Position numbers and translations under genes: made by a program. A stretch of 64,000 bases of DNA. It comes from Lomentospora prolificans (lineage: Eukaryota > Ascomycota > Sordariomycetes > Microascales > Microascaceae). Below the pieces are notes generated by a model, which was not told the DNA's origin, searched no databases, and saw only the letters and a program-made list of their open reading frames with translations. Below, one piece after another: positions 23,298-35,807 of the stretch. Location: positions 2,418,001-2,482,000 of the forward strand of contig JARFXM010000009.1 of NCBI GenBank assembly GCA_029532625.1, written 5' to 3'. Each line of letters starts with the position of its first letter. Position 1 is the first letter of the stretch.

Positions 23298-23705
23298 ATG
23301 TCTGCCGTATTCACCCTTTCCGAGGAGTCCAAGGTATGCGAGGCAGAAACACGACAGCTGCAGCCCAAAGACTTTACTGATATTATCGCGATAGGAGCGC
23401 ATCGGTCGCGTTATGGAGATCTCCAGGGTCGCCATTCACTAGTATGTCTGCCAACTGTCGTGGCATAGGTTTGAGCAACCGATATTAACCTTTCATCTAG
23501 TGGCTACATCCCTTTGATCCTCTACCTTGGTATGGAGAACGAGATCGATTCGCAATAGAATATCATTTACTTATACTTCACAACAGGTTACACTCGCAGC
23601 GAACCCAGGCCTTCGCTCATCCGGTAGGGCAACACTAGGATAATTGTTAGAGCTGGACTTGGGCTAACCTAATGGAACTCTAGACTCATCTCTCCCCTCT
23701 TCTAA
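23298..23705 (+). CDS. TOM7: Mitochondrial import receptor subunit Tom7
   Basis: Five exons: 23298-23333, 23395-23441, 23501-23529, 23587-23623 and 23684-23705; 56 aa. Tom7 is a small tail-anchored subunit of the TOM complex in the outer mitochondrial membrane and modulates its assembly. After splicing the protein reads as a classic Tom7: EESKERIGRVMEISRVAIHY, then the membrane stretch GYIPLILYLGYT, then RSEPRPSLIRLISPLF. Every junction restores a conserved residue, so the model is firm. It is far too split to appear as a single open frame. Four introns in 171 coding bases is extreme. Confidence 0.93.
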
Positions 23706-24331
23706 ACAACATCCGACCATCCATCAAATAGCCTTAATGAAATGCACGAGGTTCGAAGCATCGGCGGCGCATTTAATCGACGAAAAGAAGTGTCTTGATA
23801 CAGGAATCAGGGGGCTAGAGGGCCAAACGTGCCCAGGTTGATGAATTCTATCTGTTGTCGCACCAAGAAAGCTGGCGGCGGATTTGTACAATAGTCATGT
23901 TCTCTCCATGTATGGATGTAGTAGAGTTAAATCCCAAAACTTTCGATTGATGAACTCATAAAACGATGTCTGTTCTTCGTGTCTGGTCACTGTTGGTAGA
24001 TTTTCGTCTGGTAAAAGGTATCCCATCCCTTCTGCTTGGTGCTGTCGGTATTAAAAATGGTAACGAAATTCCAGCGGCAACTTCCGCACGACGTCACATC
24101 TACACAAGCAGAGCTTTATTACCTGGAAGCTCGGCCCAAAAATCGTCACCTCCCATTAAAATTCCCACATCCACAAAGACGATCAGCACGCAGCGTGGGA
24201 GTGACAGCCCACCACATTCGCTTTTGGTCATTGTTTTTGATTCCCTCTGTCGCTCATGTAAGGGAACTTGGCATCGACCATGTTCGAGTCAACCTAAATC
24301 AATAGGCGTCTGATTCTTGTGTGATCTTTCC
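23706..24331. other. Intergenic region TOM7 to FLX1-like carrier
   Basis: This 626-base tandem gap holds the TOM7 3' UTR and the carrier promoter. Short frames exist but none is recognisable. Confidence 0.5.
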
Positions 24332-25350
24332 ATGGTTGCGTCCAATCATGCGGGCCTTACTCCCGCTGGAGTCGAGTCCATCGCCGGCCTCATGGCCGGC
24401 TCGGTAGCTACTCTAGTTGTGCACCCTCTCGACATCGTCAAGACCCGGATGCAGAGTGCGTGTCCCCGACGCTTTTACCCGACAGCGAAAAAAAACATCG
24501 CGAGCTAACTAGTCCATGAGTAGTCCACGGAACTTCTGGCGAAGGAGGAGCGCGAATCACCACCACGGCCATTATCCGGGACATGGTCCGCAGCCCACAC
24601 CCGATCGCATCTCTCTATCGCGGCCTGACACCAAATCTCGTTGGCAATGCCGCCAGCTGGTCCATCTTTTTCTTCTTCAAGACTCGCGTTGAGCGTACCA
24701 TTGCCGCGTGGAAGGGTGGGGATATGGATACCCCCTCCGTCAAGGCCAGGCTCAACCCGGGCGACTACTTTGTTGCCTCTGGAGTTGCTGGTCTCCTGAC
24801 CCAAATCGTCACCAATCCCATCTGGGTCCTCAAGACGCGCATCCTCTCGTCGGATCGCTCGGCCCAGGGTGCCTATCCCGGCATGTTGTCCGGCGCACGC
24901 CGTCTTTTCCGATCCGAGGGCATAACCGGTTTTTATCGTGGACTCAGCGTGAGCATGCTCGGCGTATCCCATGGTGCCGTGCAGTTTGCCGTGTACGAAC
25001 CTGCCAAGCGCATGTATTTCGGCCAGAGGCGTAAGAGGGGTGAGAGTCAGGAGAACAAGATGACGACGGAGTCCACCATTCTCATATCAAGCTTAGCGAA
25101 GCTCGTCGCTGGAGCCGTGACGTACCCGCAGCAGGTGTTGAGGAGCAGGATGCAGAATTACGACGCCGATGAGAGGTTTGGGCGGGGCTTCCGCCAGGTT
25201 GTTGGAAGGATATGGAGGGAGGAGGGCATTAGAGGCTTTTACAGGGGTCTCATGACCGGAGTTGTGAGGGTGTTGCCCGCGACTTGGGTGACGTTCTTGG
25301 TGTACGAGAACACCAAGTTCTACCTACAGCAATGGGTCGACGTCGAGTAA
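24332..25350 (+). CDS. FLX1: Mitochondrial carrier, FAD/folate transporter type (Flx1-like, SLC25A32 family)
   Basis: Two exons, 24332-24455 and 24524-25350; 316 aa. Three tandem carrier repeats are visible through their signature motifs: PLDIVKTRMQ (residues 32-41), PIWVLKTRI and PQQVLRSRMQ, each followed by a G-x-x-x-F/L-Y-R-G element. The second motif having Trp in place of the usual Asp (PIWxxKTR) and the phrases PNLVGNAASW and RVLPATWVTFLVYEN are characteristic of the Flx1/SLC25A32 branch. That branch moves FAD across the inner mitochondrial membrane in yeast and folate in mammals. The first ATG of the frame is 24332. The intron has a GCTAAC branch point, with the acceptor at 24521-24523. 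Substrate is inferred from the branch, not measured. Confidence 0.88.
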
Positions 25351-28182
25351 GATCGCCGCCGGCACCGGACACTACAAGAGGTCCATCTCGAGAAACGAGA
25401 ACGTAGCGGCCGGCGCAATACCCTACTACGAGGCACTGGGCTCCTCACGAGACAGACTGTCCCTTTTTGCCAACCTCGAGTTGCAAATCGTTGAAACCTC
25501 ACGGAAAGCCCCGGTGCAACTGGGCAGGTATGGTGGATGCCTTGCCTAGACTCACACGTGTACAAACTCGGGGTGCCGGATTGCAGAGTTACATGTATCA
25601 CTTACTGTTCAATCCACTTAGAAACAAGATATACGAAAGGGCGCTCACGCGCAATACTAAATAGAGACCCTCGCAATTGAAGCCGCTTGTCCTGATCTTC
25701 ATCCAGTGCCGTCCGCGCGGTTGGCGGGCTCAGGCTAGGCTCTCTGTTTTGATGGCCGCAAAGGGATCCAGACCACGGCGTGGAAACGCGCCATTTCGTC
25801 AGAGACAAGACTCTATTTCTCTTTATTCACACAATTCCTTCCCAAAGACGGCCGACTTCCCAAGATCCTTCCTAGTAGAGTCTTCAAGCCCTTTCGGCTC
25901 ATGTTGCCCGAGAGCCACACCGCTACAATAGAAACAACAAATCCAGAGGTTGAGATACCAGCCAAACCTGTGGGTGTTTGTCGATTACGCATCGGTGTTC
26001 ATGTGGATTCCGGACTTTCCACGACTCACTATTCTAAAACTTGCTTGCATATTGAATAGGATCGAGCGTTTCGTCCTCCTTAGGGTTTCTTTGCGCACGC
26101 ATTCGCATCACCCGCCTCGATCTCCTGACCGGCACACTACCTGATGAGTCTACCTAATTTTCCGCCGCTACCAATACTAATACCAATACAGATACACCAT
26201 GTAGGCTGGAGTGCAGTTGTTGAGCTCAGTTAGTTTAGCAGATATATGCTCGTTTCTTCTATACAGAATAACATGGCTGGACTGCATGTTTCAGCGAAAT
26301 TGGCCACCCGTTCGCAACACTCTTTGGTCCGATTTATTGCCACTAATAGCTGGGGCTGATCAAGTTTCATCTCCTAACAATTATCTCCTGTGTAGGTTTT
26401 AACAAGGCGACCCTCGCCTTGGCCACAGATGCGCTACGGCTGCATAGGTGAGACTGCGATTCCCGACGATGCATCCCATTTTCTCATCTCGCGTATCGTA
26501 TCGAATCCTTTGCTCCCTCGATCGATCAGACCAGAGTCACAGAAGCGCGTGCCACCGATCTAGAGTCTCTCTCTCTCTAATGACCCCCCTTTCAAGACCC
26601 CATCGTGGCTGCCGGGGCTGCGGCAACAAAGCTCCCGCAGCCCGCCATCTCGATTTGTACCTCGATAGTTCAACTTAGCTCCGATTACCAAAGATCCGCT
26701 TTCCAAGGATCAGTACCTAGGGATAAAATAGACGGAAGGAGTAAAGCAAGCGAGAGGCCCATCTCGGCAATCCTAGTTCGTCTGATAAAGGCGATTAATT
26801 CGCAGGCGTCTATTTTCGCTATTGCTTTTTTTTCTCTTCTCCCGTACTGACGCTCGCCGGCGTCGTTCTTCGGGCAGGCAAATGGAAAGATGCCACGGGC
26901 TAACTTACTTGTGCGGCACGAAATGATCGCCCTGCCTTTCCCATTGATGGGGAATTTGAATCAGATATCTAGACTCACACACTTTAGATACCTGTCGTCC
27001 ACTCCTCTCTTCGTCCTTACTCAACTCCTTATAGCACAGATGGGGAAACATGCGGGATTGGACTGGGACGCTCACATTCACGAAGCTTAGCTTGGCGGCT
27101 GACAAGGCGGCGCCACCAGAACCGGAACCTTGCTTCGGCACTACCAGAGAGGATCTGGCTCGAGCATCATATCCAAGCCTCTTTTAGCTCCCTGCAACAA
27201 GCTCCGATCTCATTTTCCGCTTCGCTGATCGGTCCAAGTTCCTTTTTTATCATTTTTTTTTTCTTTTTTTTACTTTTTTCTCTCTTTTTTTCCTCCGGGC
27301 TGTCCTCTAGATCGAGGCACTATCAAGTGCGTAGGTGGCTACGACTGGCGAGTAAACCTTTTCCACGCCTGAAGAAAAAGCAACGTGAGACCTAGACTCC
27401 AGTGGAGCGAGCTCTGCCTTGGTCGATGACTAGACGTCACTCCCTCTTATTACAGCAGCGATCAGAGGTCGAGCCTCTCTGGATTCTCCTGCCCTTTGCT
27501 TTCTTTTTTCTCCAGACACCCCCTCTTCGCATCCCTAGCGTAGTCGCACTCTGGCAGCGGGCTTGGTGTACCGTCTCGTGCTAGTCCAGTCACGGCGCCG
27601 ATATATGGCATTACCTCCCCAGGTTCCTTCGACGGCAGCTCCACCACGGTTATGTGAGGGCTAACGCCATTCCCCCCCCCCCAACGGCGGGGCGGGGCTG
27701 AATACTCTCTACTTGGCCTTCTTTCGGAGACCAAGGAGTTGCAAACAGCCCCAAATGATTGTGCTGTTGGTTGAGTTGAAGGAGGGGGCGGTAGTGGAAA
27801 AAAAAAAAAGAACAGTACGTGACCTGAGTGGAGACGGCCAAGCTGCAACCTACAAAGAAGTTACGCGGCTCACTCACCCGGTCCCGTTTCTTTACGCCAT
27901 ATCGCGAGCGACAAGAGAAGAAACGGAAGGAAGAGCCAGTTTATACTGTTTACGAACGTTGCCATCTACCCGAGGGGTGAAGGTCGACGGGAAAAGGAAA
28001 GTGAGCTCCGTTGCGGGAACCCCAGACTGTCCCCGGCTATCTCAAGCAAGGTACGAATGCTACGTTGAGCATACTTCGGAGGTTTTCTTTCCTTGTCGGT
28101 TTTTTTTTTTCCCTAATTCTGCTCGTCCTGTCCCGATCTCGATTGAGCAGCCTCATTCCCCAGCACCCTAATTCTTCTTATC

Positions 28183-28207
28183 TTTTTTTTTTTTTTTTTT
28201 TTTTTTT
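28183..28207. repeat. Poly(T) tract, 25 bases
   Basis: An uninterrupted run of 25 T, embedded in a wider T-rich stretch from about 28089. It could be the tail of a reverse-strand retroposed sequence, but I see no element body or target-site duplication next to it. Confidence 0.85.
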
Positions 28208-28830
28208 GCTTGCCTTCTGTTTCCTCCGTCTCTTTTTCCCACATTGTCACAAAGCAAGGAGAATGGGAGAAAAAAAAAAAGGGACACGAACCATTCCGAG
28301 TGCGAGTGCCGAGGAAGCTTTTTGGAGAGCTGCTTAAACATAAAGGAGCAAGGGCAAAGGAGAACAAACTTTCGAATTGGAAGAACCCACAGCTTTGGTT
28401 CCCTTTTTCAAGCGTATATCATCGAGAAGTGCAGGAGGCATAATATACGTGTTGGCTTGCAATTGAAACAGGATCTCTGCCTAAAAGATGGCCTGTATGG
28501 GGATCAGCTCGTCATCTCTCCTATTTTGGCAATCCTCAACCTGGAAAGGGTCGATGAGCGCCCCTCCTCCACACCGATACTAGGACTCTGCACTCAACAC
28601 CGAGGCGGAGGTCACGTTCAAACCTCTCGCCGGGTAGCTTGATCCGGTGTCGATGTACGGGAGAGGAGGTTTGAAAGGGTTCCCATTCTTTTCACCACCA
28701 CTGTCCTGCGAGGTGGGTTTCAAGCCCCGATTCAATGAGGATTAGACAAGGGGTCAAGGGTGCTGATGGTGAGGCGATGGCGGGAAGACACGGTGGCTGG
28801 CAGGGGCGGGGGAGAACGAGCCAGGCGGGA

Positions 28831-28896
28831 GCACCGGCACTGGCGGCGGCACTGGCGCTGGCACTAGCACTAGCAATCGCACTAGCACTAGCACTT
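28831..28896. repeat. Hexanucleotide repeat (gcactg / gcacta)n
   Basis: About ten imperfect six-base units of gcactg, ggcact or gcacta type, G/C-rich at the start and drifting to gcacta at the end. It is non-coding as far as can be seen and is a likely length-variable minisatellite. Confidence 0.8.
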
Positions 28897-31800
28897 ACCG
28901 GCGATCACTCAGCTCGGATATCGATGGACGACAGAGATAGCCAAACTAGGATGGAGAGAGGGTGAGCGCGAGAGAAACGCGGTGCACCGTGTCGATTTTG
29001 TGCTTTTGTGTGTCTTACGTGTCTTGCATTGGCCCGATTGAAAAGAAGAAGCAAAAAAAAAATAATAGAGCACATGGTGAGCCTTGTGCTGGGCTTGCAC
29101 TCGTTCAACTCTTTGGCCTGTACTCGAATCGGCCCCTGTCACGGGAGAGGCTTGCTTGGGCTTATCAACGCGGCGCCCATATGGGAAAGAGGCTCCCGAT
29201 CGATTCAAAACGGCGGGTTGTATATGCGGGCTTTGTCTGCCTCTCCGACCTCTACGAACGTGATCTCACCTTGATCGCTCGAGCCGAATACCCAGGAGGG
29301 GGAGACTCGCAACGAAGACCAACTCGTGAATAGATATGCATTCGCTTCCCTCGTCTGAGTGGTTGCCGAGTTATATCACGCCCGTCGTTTCGGCGGGATG
29401 ACTAATAAGCAACCGCAGCCTGTTATGAACTGAGGGTACGGTACGAGTGTGACTCTTATCTTCGCTCAGCTCAGGAATAAGCTCGTTGAGGTGGGGAGAG
29501 AGCGAGCAGGAGAGGTTGCTTATCTAAGTTTAGTTCCATTCGGTCTGGCCAGTCCACCATTTACTTCGTACTTGCGGCATACAGCCCGAATACCAGGTAG
29601 TTTTTGATGATACAATGTGCGTCTAAAGTTGTGGAGAGTCAGCGCGATGTTACCCAACGGCGCGCATCTTGGCTTCCAGTCACTACCCCTGGGGACGCGA
29701 GGCTATTAATACCACCCTGGCCTACATTACCGAGCGCAGTCAGCAAATATATTGGAATGATGTTGAGGCACACAACTGTCCTATCATGGCTGTCACTTAC
29801 GAGGTGAGATTCTGGAAACATATTCCGGGCGCTCGCTCTCCGATCTGGTGATCTGGTGGCGCTGAAAGTCTCCCACATTCGGGGAGAACTTTCGGGCGAC
29901 ACCGGATCAGGAGGTCCGGGGTGTCCGGCAGACAAACATGACCGTCAATGACGACCGATCGGTGGACATACATTGTGATCTGGCCGTTGAGAGAGGACGG
30001 CGTTGGGAAGAGGAAGAGCAGAACGGTCTTGTACTCGAGGTACCTTTTGTGAGCGAGCTCCGTTTCGCGAGGAGGCGTGTGCGTGAAGGTTTTGTGAGAG
30101 AACGGACGTTATAACATCCGGTACCAGAAGAGCTCTCTGCCTTAAAAGAGAGTCGCCGACGCCCGCACGCATTATATGTTGGCAGAGGACGTAGCCGACG
30201 GCGGGTCACCAAGACACCGATATCAAAGGGCCACAGCACATCCAAACAGTTGGCGGTTGAGTAGTCGTTGTAACCCTTCCGACGGAATAGAGAGCGTCAG
30301 CGTGCCATCTGCAAGAGCCAAATACAGTCCAGAAAGGCAACACTCGTTGCGACAATCTTTCACTGCGTGAGCGCCCCTTTCTCCAACATTACACTACATT
30401 CTCTCCTTTCATCTCGGTTCCAGTCATCATGAATGCGAAGTGGGCTGCCAATGACTCGTTGACCCCCAAGTTAACCCCCATATAGTTTAGATGACAGCCA
30501 TCATTTCGACCGCCGTGACAGATGAGCCCGTGGCCCAAAAAGGAATATAAAAAGCAAAATGGAAGAGGTTAAGGCTTCAGAAGGCCAGAGGAGCCTTTTC
30601 TTTTTCACATTGGAGCGTGTGAGACCGGACCAGCACTTCGCCGAAAAAAAGCCCAACACTGGAAGTCTCACCCCCCGACGCCGCCAAAAACCGTATGATT
30701 TTACAATCATATCATAGGCAGGTCTCAGGTTGTTCGAAACACAATAGAAGACCATATAGGGTGTGGAAGTCAGTCTGTGAAGAAGAAAATGGTGTTAGAC
30801 TGAGATAAGTGGGCGATCGGAAATCTATAGGGCGGTCGTCAAAGAAGGCGATGGGATAGAACATACATGTCCGATATATTGCATCCAGAGTTTCCTTTGG
30901 GGCAGGGCCACTAGACATCGCTGGGAGGCAAGAGTAAGAACGGGGTATGGACCAGGCAAACCTGCACGATGGGGCATCGCACCTCGGATCTCGGCACCTC
31001 ACATCCTTGGAAAGCTGGAACTCATACTTACATCGTAATTACTCGAGTTCCCTTTTCCACTTTCTCGTCCAGTCTAACCCATACTACTGCCACGCCACGT
31101 CCGCTTCACGCTGCCGCGGTAGCTCGCTCTTTTGCCTGAATATCGATCCCATAGAGGCTCCCTCGCTCGGGATGAGAAGCGAAGCAGGGAGGAAGGGAAG
31201 GCGCTGGGCGGACCAAAGTGACAAGTAAGGCACAAGAGAGCGGACCGCAACTTGGTCCGTGTTGATGTGAAGTGCCGAATATACGTTATTCACTGGCGAC
31301 CCATCTGTCCCACTGGCACCAGGAACCCCCCCTGAGGGGACTTCTGACAAGGGGAAAGCGCGAAAGCTTCAAGGAGTACGATGTAAACAGCGTAGAGGTG
31401 GACCCCCCCCCCCCAAGCTAGGACGCACACACCCTCTTGCTGTCGCCGTCTCCATTCTAGTCCATCCCATCTCGTTTTTCTTTTCATTTCTTTTTCTTCT
31501 TCCCGACTCTTGGACCTTTCCCGAATCGGCACGAAGAGACGGAAGACCGTATCTTTGCTGAAGGGTCGGTGCTCAACGCCACCCCTCCCTTCCCCAGCGT
31601 AGACGTTCTTATCACCATGAAGTCGAGAGTACTTAAGGAGGGTGTGCACCTACATGGACCCCATCGCACTTCGTACCAGATACTTTGCTCTCCCCCGCCA
31701 TGCACACTCCCACCTACTGCAGCTCCTCTCCGTCGAGCTTCCTCCTCCCTCCAACATCCACGCATCCATCGCACACCCCTAGAAACAAGAGGAAGCTTTG

Positions 31801-34800
31801 TAGTTCGTGGACCGCCCTCTGGCGTCACAAGGAAGCAAGACTGGCAGACAACCTTGGCCGGTCCGTTCTCCGTCGCTCCGAAATCTAAAGCGCGAGATCC
31901 GGGACCCTCATCGAAACATGAATGTGGGCTAAGCTAGAGATCATGAGCGGTGCCAGGCTGGCCCACTAGGACATTTAGCGACTTAGCGCAGAGGGTCAGT
32001 CCTAAGCCTAGATGCCCATCAACAACGACACACCAGACTGACACATCACTATCATCGACAGCTAAGGAAACCTCAAGATAGAGCAGCCCCATCAGGCAAG
32101 CTCATCGCGACTTCCCCTTCTGTCGCCGCTCCCTTCCTCCGCTGGGCCTAGGTTGTTGATCATGTCGCACTAGCAAGGAAGATGTGCTCCATCAAGATCG
32201 GTTTGATATGAGCATCTTGGCCAGGCTGTGGGCTCCAGGGCCTGCAGCTCCTGCTATCCAGGCGAACGACCCGCCTGACCCCGCCGGCGAGCGAGGGCCG
32301 CTGATAGATAGGGCATCTTCAAATCCCCCATTTTGCTTCCAGTTTCCTCTTTGGAGCATCGGCATCTCTCAGAATCAATTATACTCTCCTTTTGGGGAAG
32401 TCGCGGCCTATCCTGTCCTCTCCTGTTTCGGCCTTTTGGTTCCTTTTTCCATGCTTACGATGTATTTTCTTGATTTTCAAGGTCGTGTCGGGGTGAAAAG
32501 ACCCTTCCCTCCCCCCATCATGTTTGGTTTTTGCAAAGACCCTTTTGCTGCCCCTGTGGGTGGGCTCTCTAGATCCTCGTTTCGTGTCATCGCAATCGTC
32601 AGGCTAGAGCACGTTTGCTTCTCTACGCGGCCGGATAAGCAATGAACGCCTCCCAAAAAGAAGGAAATGCAAACAGAGTTGAAAGGAGAGCGTGATCCCA
32701 GTGATACGCATCGGAACAAAATCTCCCTTGTCGTATCCTCTCTTTGTGACTGATCAAGGCCTATTTCCAAGATCGATTTATAAATTCGCCGAGAGGCAAG
32801 AAGAGAATACTTTTGAAGCAAGTCTTGACATCTTGGCATCATGAGCATGAACTCGTGGGCCCGGCCTATCGTCTGAAGAAGAGAGGATAGGCGAAAAGGA
32901 AATAGTAACCTAGCGAAGATGCCAATATTCACATACCTGTACAGTTTTACTCCTAGTCTGAGGCATCACCCTGCCTGCGGACTATGCATCTTCCCTCGCG
33001 CACATGCTGGTGAGGGCTCAGCGCAACAGGATCGAAAGTCCGCGGGTAGGTAGATCCAACTCTCCACTTGCAACTATGCCGCCTTGGAGAACAATAAAAA
33101 ACCGACACTCCCATGCTGACTTACAGCAGCGAGAGCTTCACTTCCGCCCAAGCCGAGTCCAGAGTAGCAACTTGAAGTCACGCCGGGGTTTCTTGTGTAG
33201 TAGTGGGTGATCCAAGCCGGCGTTATCACCAGACGAAAGTTAAAAGTCTTGAGGGGGGTAGAACCATCCTGTCCCCAAGAAAACAGAACCCACCTTCTTA
33301 CCAGTTGTGTTGCATTGCGTCTCGGGTGAATGATCGACAGTGCCTTGCTGTAGCGTATGTGTGTATGTGCATGCGGAAATGGAAATGCCATATTCTAACA
33401 TGGCCCTTCTGACTTCAGGCTCCCTCAAGTGACATCTAGTTCAAGATGATCCGCCACATGCAGCCTTGGCTTGCTATGCCTTGGAACATATCCTTACCTC
33501 GTGCTTCTTCTTTTTTTCTTTTTTTGTTTCCTTTTTTTTTCCCATTTCCTCTCACGCTATGCTCTCTTGCTCTGCCTCTCCACAGAAGGAACCAGTCTCC
33601 AACTCGGTCTCATTTGCGACAACAACCCTCTGCTCTGTCACGGCGTAGCATACCGGCTTCATGTGTGAAATGCTCAATTCCGGATAATCCAGCAGCCACT
33701 CACTAGGCCAAGAGGATGCTAGGGCCTTCGCACCACTCCGAACTCACCTCATTCTCGTTAATGTCTGTTTAGTCATAGTATTAATAGCCCCTAGTGCTAC
33801 TAGTCATTTCGTGTCTCGGTTAAGCCCGAAATTAACCCACAATGGAGATCGTGGGTGTAAACCAGCACGCGATTGATGCCGTCTTGGGCTAGTGAGGATA
33901 CTCATAGTACCGCACCTTACGCGCAAAGAGTTTTACTCTCGAGCTGCAGGCGAGAAATAATCAAGTTATCTACTGTTATTCTGTACATCCTTAGTCCGGC
34001 CTCCCTTCCGCGAGGCTTTGAACAGGGCGTATGACATCGTGGGAAAATTTGCCACCTCGATATTAGACATTGGGGAGATCGGGCCAAGCTATTGTTCTGA
34101 AAAGTACCCTCTGGTGAGTCTTGCAGAGTAAATGATTGTGACGAGGGTGCATTGCAGCGTTTCGTTGCCGTAAGCTCGAATCCTGGGAAGACAGATCAAC
34201 CAGGGATGTTGCCCGATTCTGTCAACGATTCGGAGCATCACCTCCTCATTAAAAACAGCAGACAGATGATGCTATCATGTCGTCATCAATTCCGCAAGTT
34301 CGACGAATAGAGCACGAACGCGCGGCTGACCTACGGATACTCCGCAGAACTGACTGACCCTGCCACAGGCTAGTTGGGTATCCCCAGAATGGGAAAGCGG
34401 GAGGTGATCGGAAATGCATCGCATTTTGATGCTTGTTCCTTTTTTCAGGTGCTCGCTTCACCAAAGGGCGCCATAAAAGAGCTAGAGTGCTCAAAAGTAG
34501 GCCAGTAAATGTAAGGTCGTGGGTACGCTAATCGCCGATCAGGGCCATCAAGGCTGAAGGAAGATGGGGCAGTATGCACGGAATTCCACTTATGGATAAG
34601 CACTGCACTGTCAGTCGGGAACTAACCAGACGCTGCGTCTTCTTCTTCGTGAACACGAGCAGGTCCAGTCCAGCTGGATCAGGATTCCAAGTCCCTAAAG
34701 GACCTCGGTAGTCCCACGCTGCGATAACTATGTTTTTATCGAGGAGGGTTGGTTTCACCACCAGCTAAAATGATACCCTTAGTCCGCCGTGGTGGAAGCT

Positions 34801-35571
34801 TTTATCCCCAAGTGGCCGATTCACCTTGATGCTCAGTCAGGAGGCTCTGATCGGATAATTGATTGAGCCCTATCACATCCACAAGATATTGAACTCGCCC
34901 AGGTCCACATGCCAGACCGCAGGTCTCGGTGACCACTTGCATCCTGAATTGTCGCCCCTGGCCCCTGCGTTCAAGCCGTTGATCGCGATCACAGGCAGTT
35001 AGAATCCGTGGCTGCCACATGTTTTTCCTGAGGCTTACCTTGTGCTTCGCAAAAGTGATGTCCATTGGCGAGGTGCCCGTCCCCAAACTCTGAGCGATCA
35101 ATGCCTTGGGTGGCAATATGGTCAAGCTTGGTTGGCCAGCCCTGGAAAATCAACAGTTTGCGTGGTGTTAGCGATTGCCTAGGCTAGGCTCATGCACATT
35201 CTCCCGTTTTAGGCGGGTGCTTGCTAGTATAGGACGACTGCGACATCCGTCGTATAACTAGCATGTGCTTCAGGAAGCACAATAAAGGCCAATCCTCAAG
35301 ACCATCAAAGTAGATGTGTGCGACTAAAGCGGCCTCTCCACATTAGCAAGTACCGCGCCCAGTTGCTGGTGGCTTCCTACACCAGGTGAGGCTAATGGCA
35401 GGGGACTCAGTGTGTTGGTGGGTCAGTGAAATGACCGGCTGCCGGTCGAAGGAGCAGGGGGAACGGGAGGGCCAGATATCAGGGATGTTACCGAGTTGAG
35501 AACATTTGGGAATGCCTGCCTCGGCCTCTTCGACTTGCGGTTGAATTTGCACAATTGAGACCGGAGACCTA

Positions 35572-35597
35572 GATCCTTGGAGAGGATCCTTGGAGAG
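35572..35597. repeat. Tandem 13-bp duplication (gatccttggagag x2)
   Basis: Two perfect adjacent copies of a 13-base unit, inside the frame of the Mex67-like fragment. A 13-base gain would shift a reading frame, which fits decay of whatever was coded here. Confidence 0.8.
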
Positions 35598-35626
35598 GTT
35601 GGGTGTTAAACGGCAGGATATTTTCC

Positions 35627-35807
35627 AACCCCGCAACCTCGTGGAACTGCTAGTTGCACCTCGCGCACCTCGGGCACCGCGACTAGGTCGAGAAGCGGTT
35701 GCCTCGCCATTAGCAGGCCTCTTTGCACGCCTGCCTTCGCCATCCATGTTCAGGTCACCATCTATATCGGTCCGAGGAGTCGCTCGTCGCTGACTTTTGG
35801 ATACCAC
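35627..35807 (-). pseudogene. Possible fragment resembling the N-terminal region of mRNA export factor Mex67
   Basis: The minus-strand frame encodes about 60 residues that include TPRTDIDGDLNMDG followed by a Ser/Arg/Gly-rich stretch with RGARGARGA. This acidic D-G-D-L-x-M-D motif beside RG repeats resembles the N-terminal tail of fungal Mex67. No ATG precedes it; the frame is entered from a possible acceptor (cccag) just upstream. No NTF2-like, LRR or UBA domain follows in the next 1.5 kb in any frame that I could read. It may be a truncated duplicate, an exon of an unrecognised gene, or a chance likeness. The tail is low-complexity, so similarity is weak evidence. Confidence 0.25.

Larger units (their letters stand above)
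25351..35626. other. Gene-poor region, first part
   Basis: I find no recognisable protein-coding gene, tRNA or transposon. Open frames are short, often begin at non-ATG codons, and show no known motif. The region carries repeated C/T-rich tracts (for example 27240-27295, 28089-28207, 31470-31500, 33508-33545), a C-run near 31402-31414 and G/C-runs near 27671-27681. Such tracts are common in fungal promoters and leaders, so unrecognised multi-intron or non-coding transcripts cannot be excluded. Base composition is not visibly AT-rich, so classic repeat-induced point mutation is not evident by eye. Confidence 0.5.

Noticed and set aside
32184..32645. 153-codon + strand frame in the gene-poor block
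   Set aside because: No motif, no codon bias, and no plausible splice partners were found.
33300..33450. Intron-like signal (GTATGT donor, TCTAAC, TTCAG acceptor)
   Set aside because: Joining the flanks gives a short unrecognised peptide ending after a few codons; the signal alone is not enough to call a gene.
34170..34185. tRNA B-box-like sequence (gctcgaatcc)
   Set aside because: No T-arm pairing, no A box at the proper distance and no acceptor stem.
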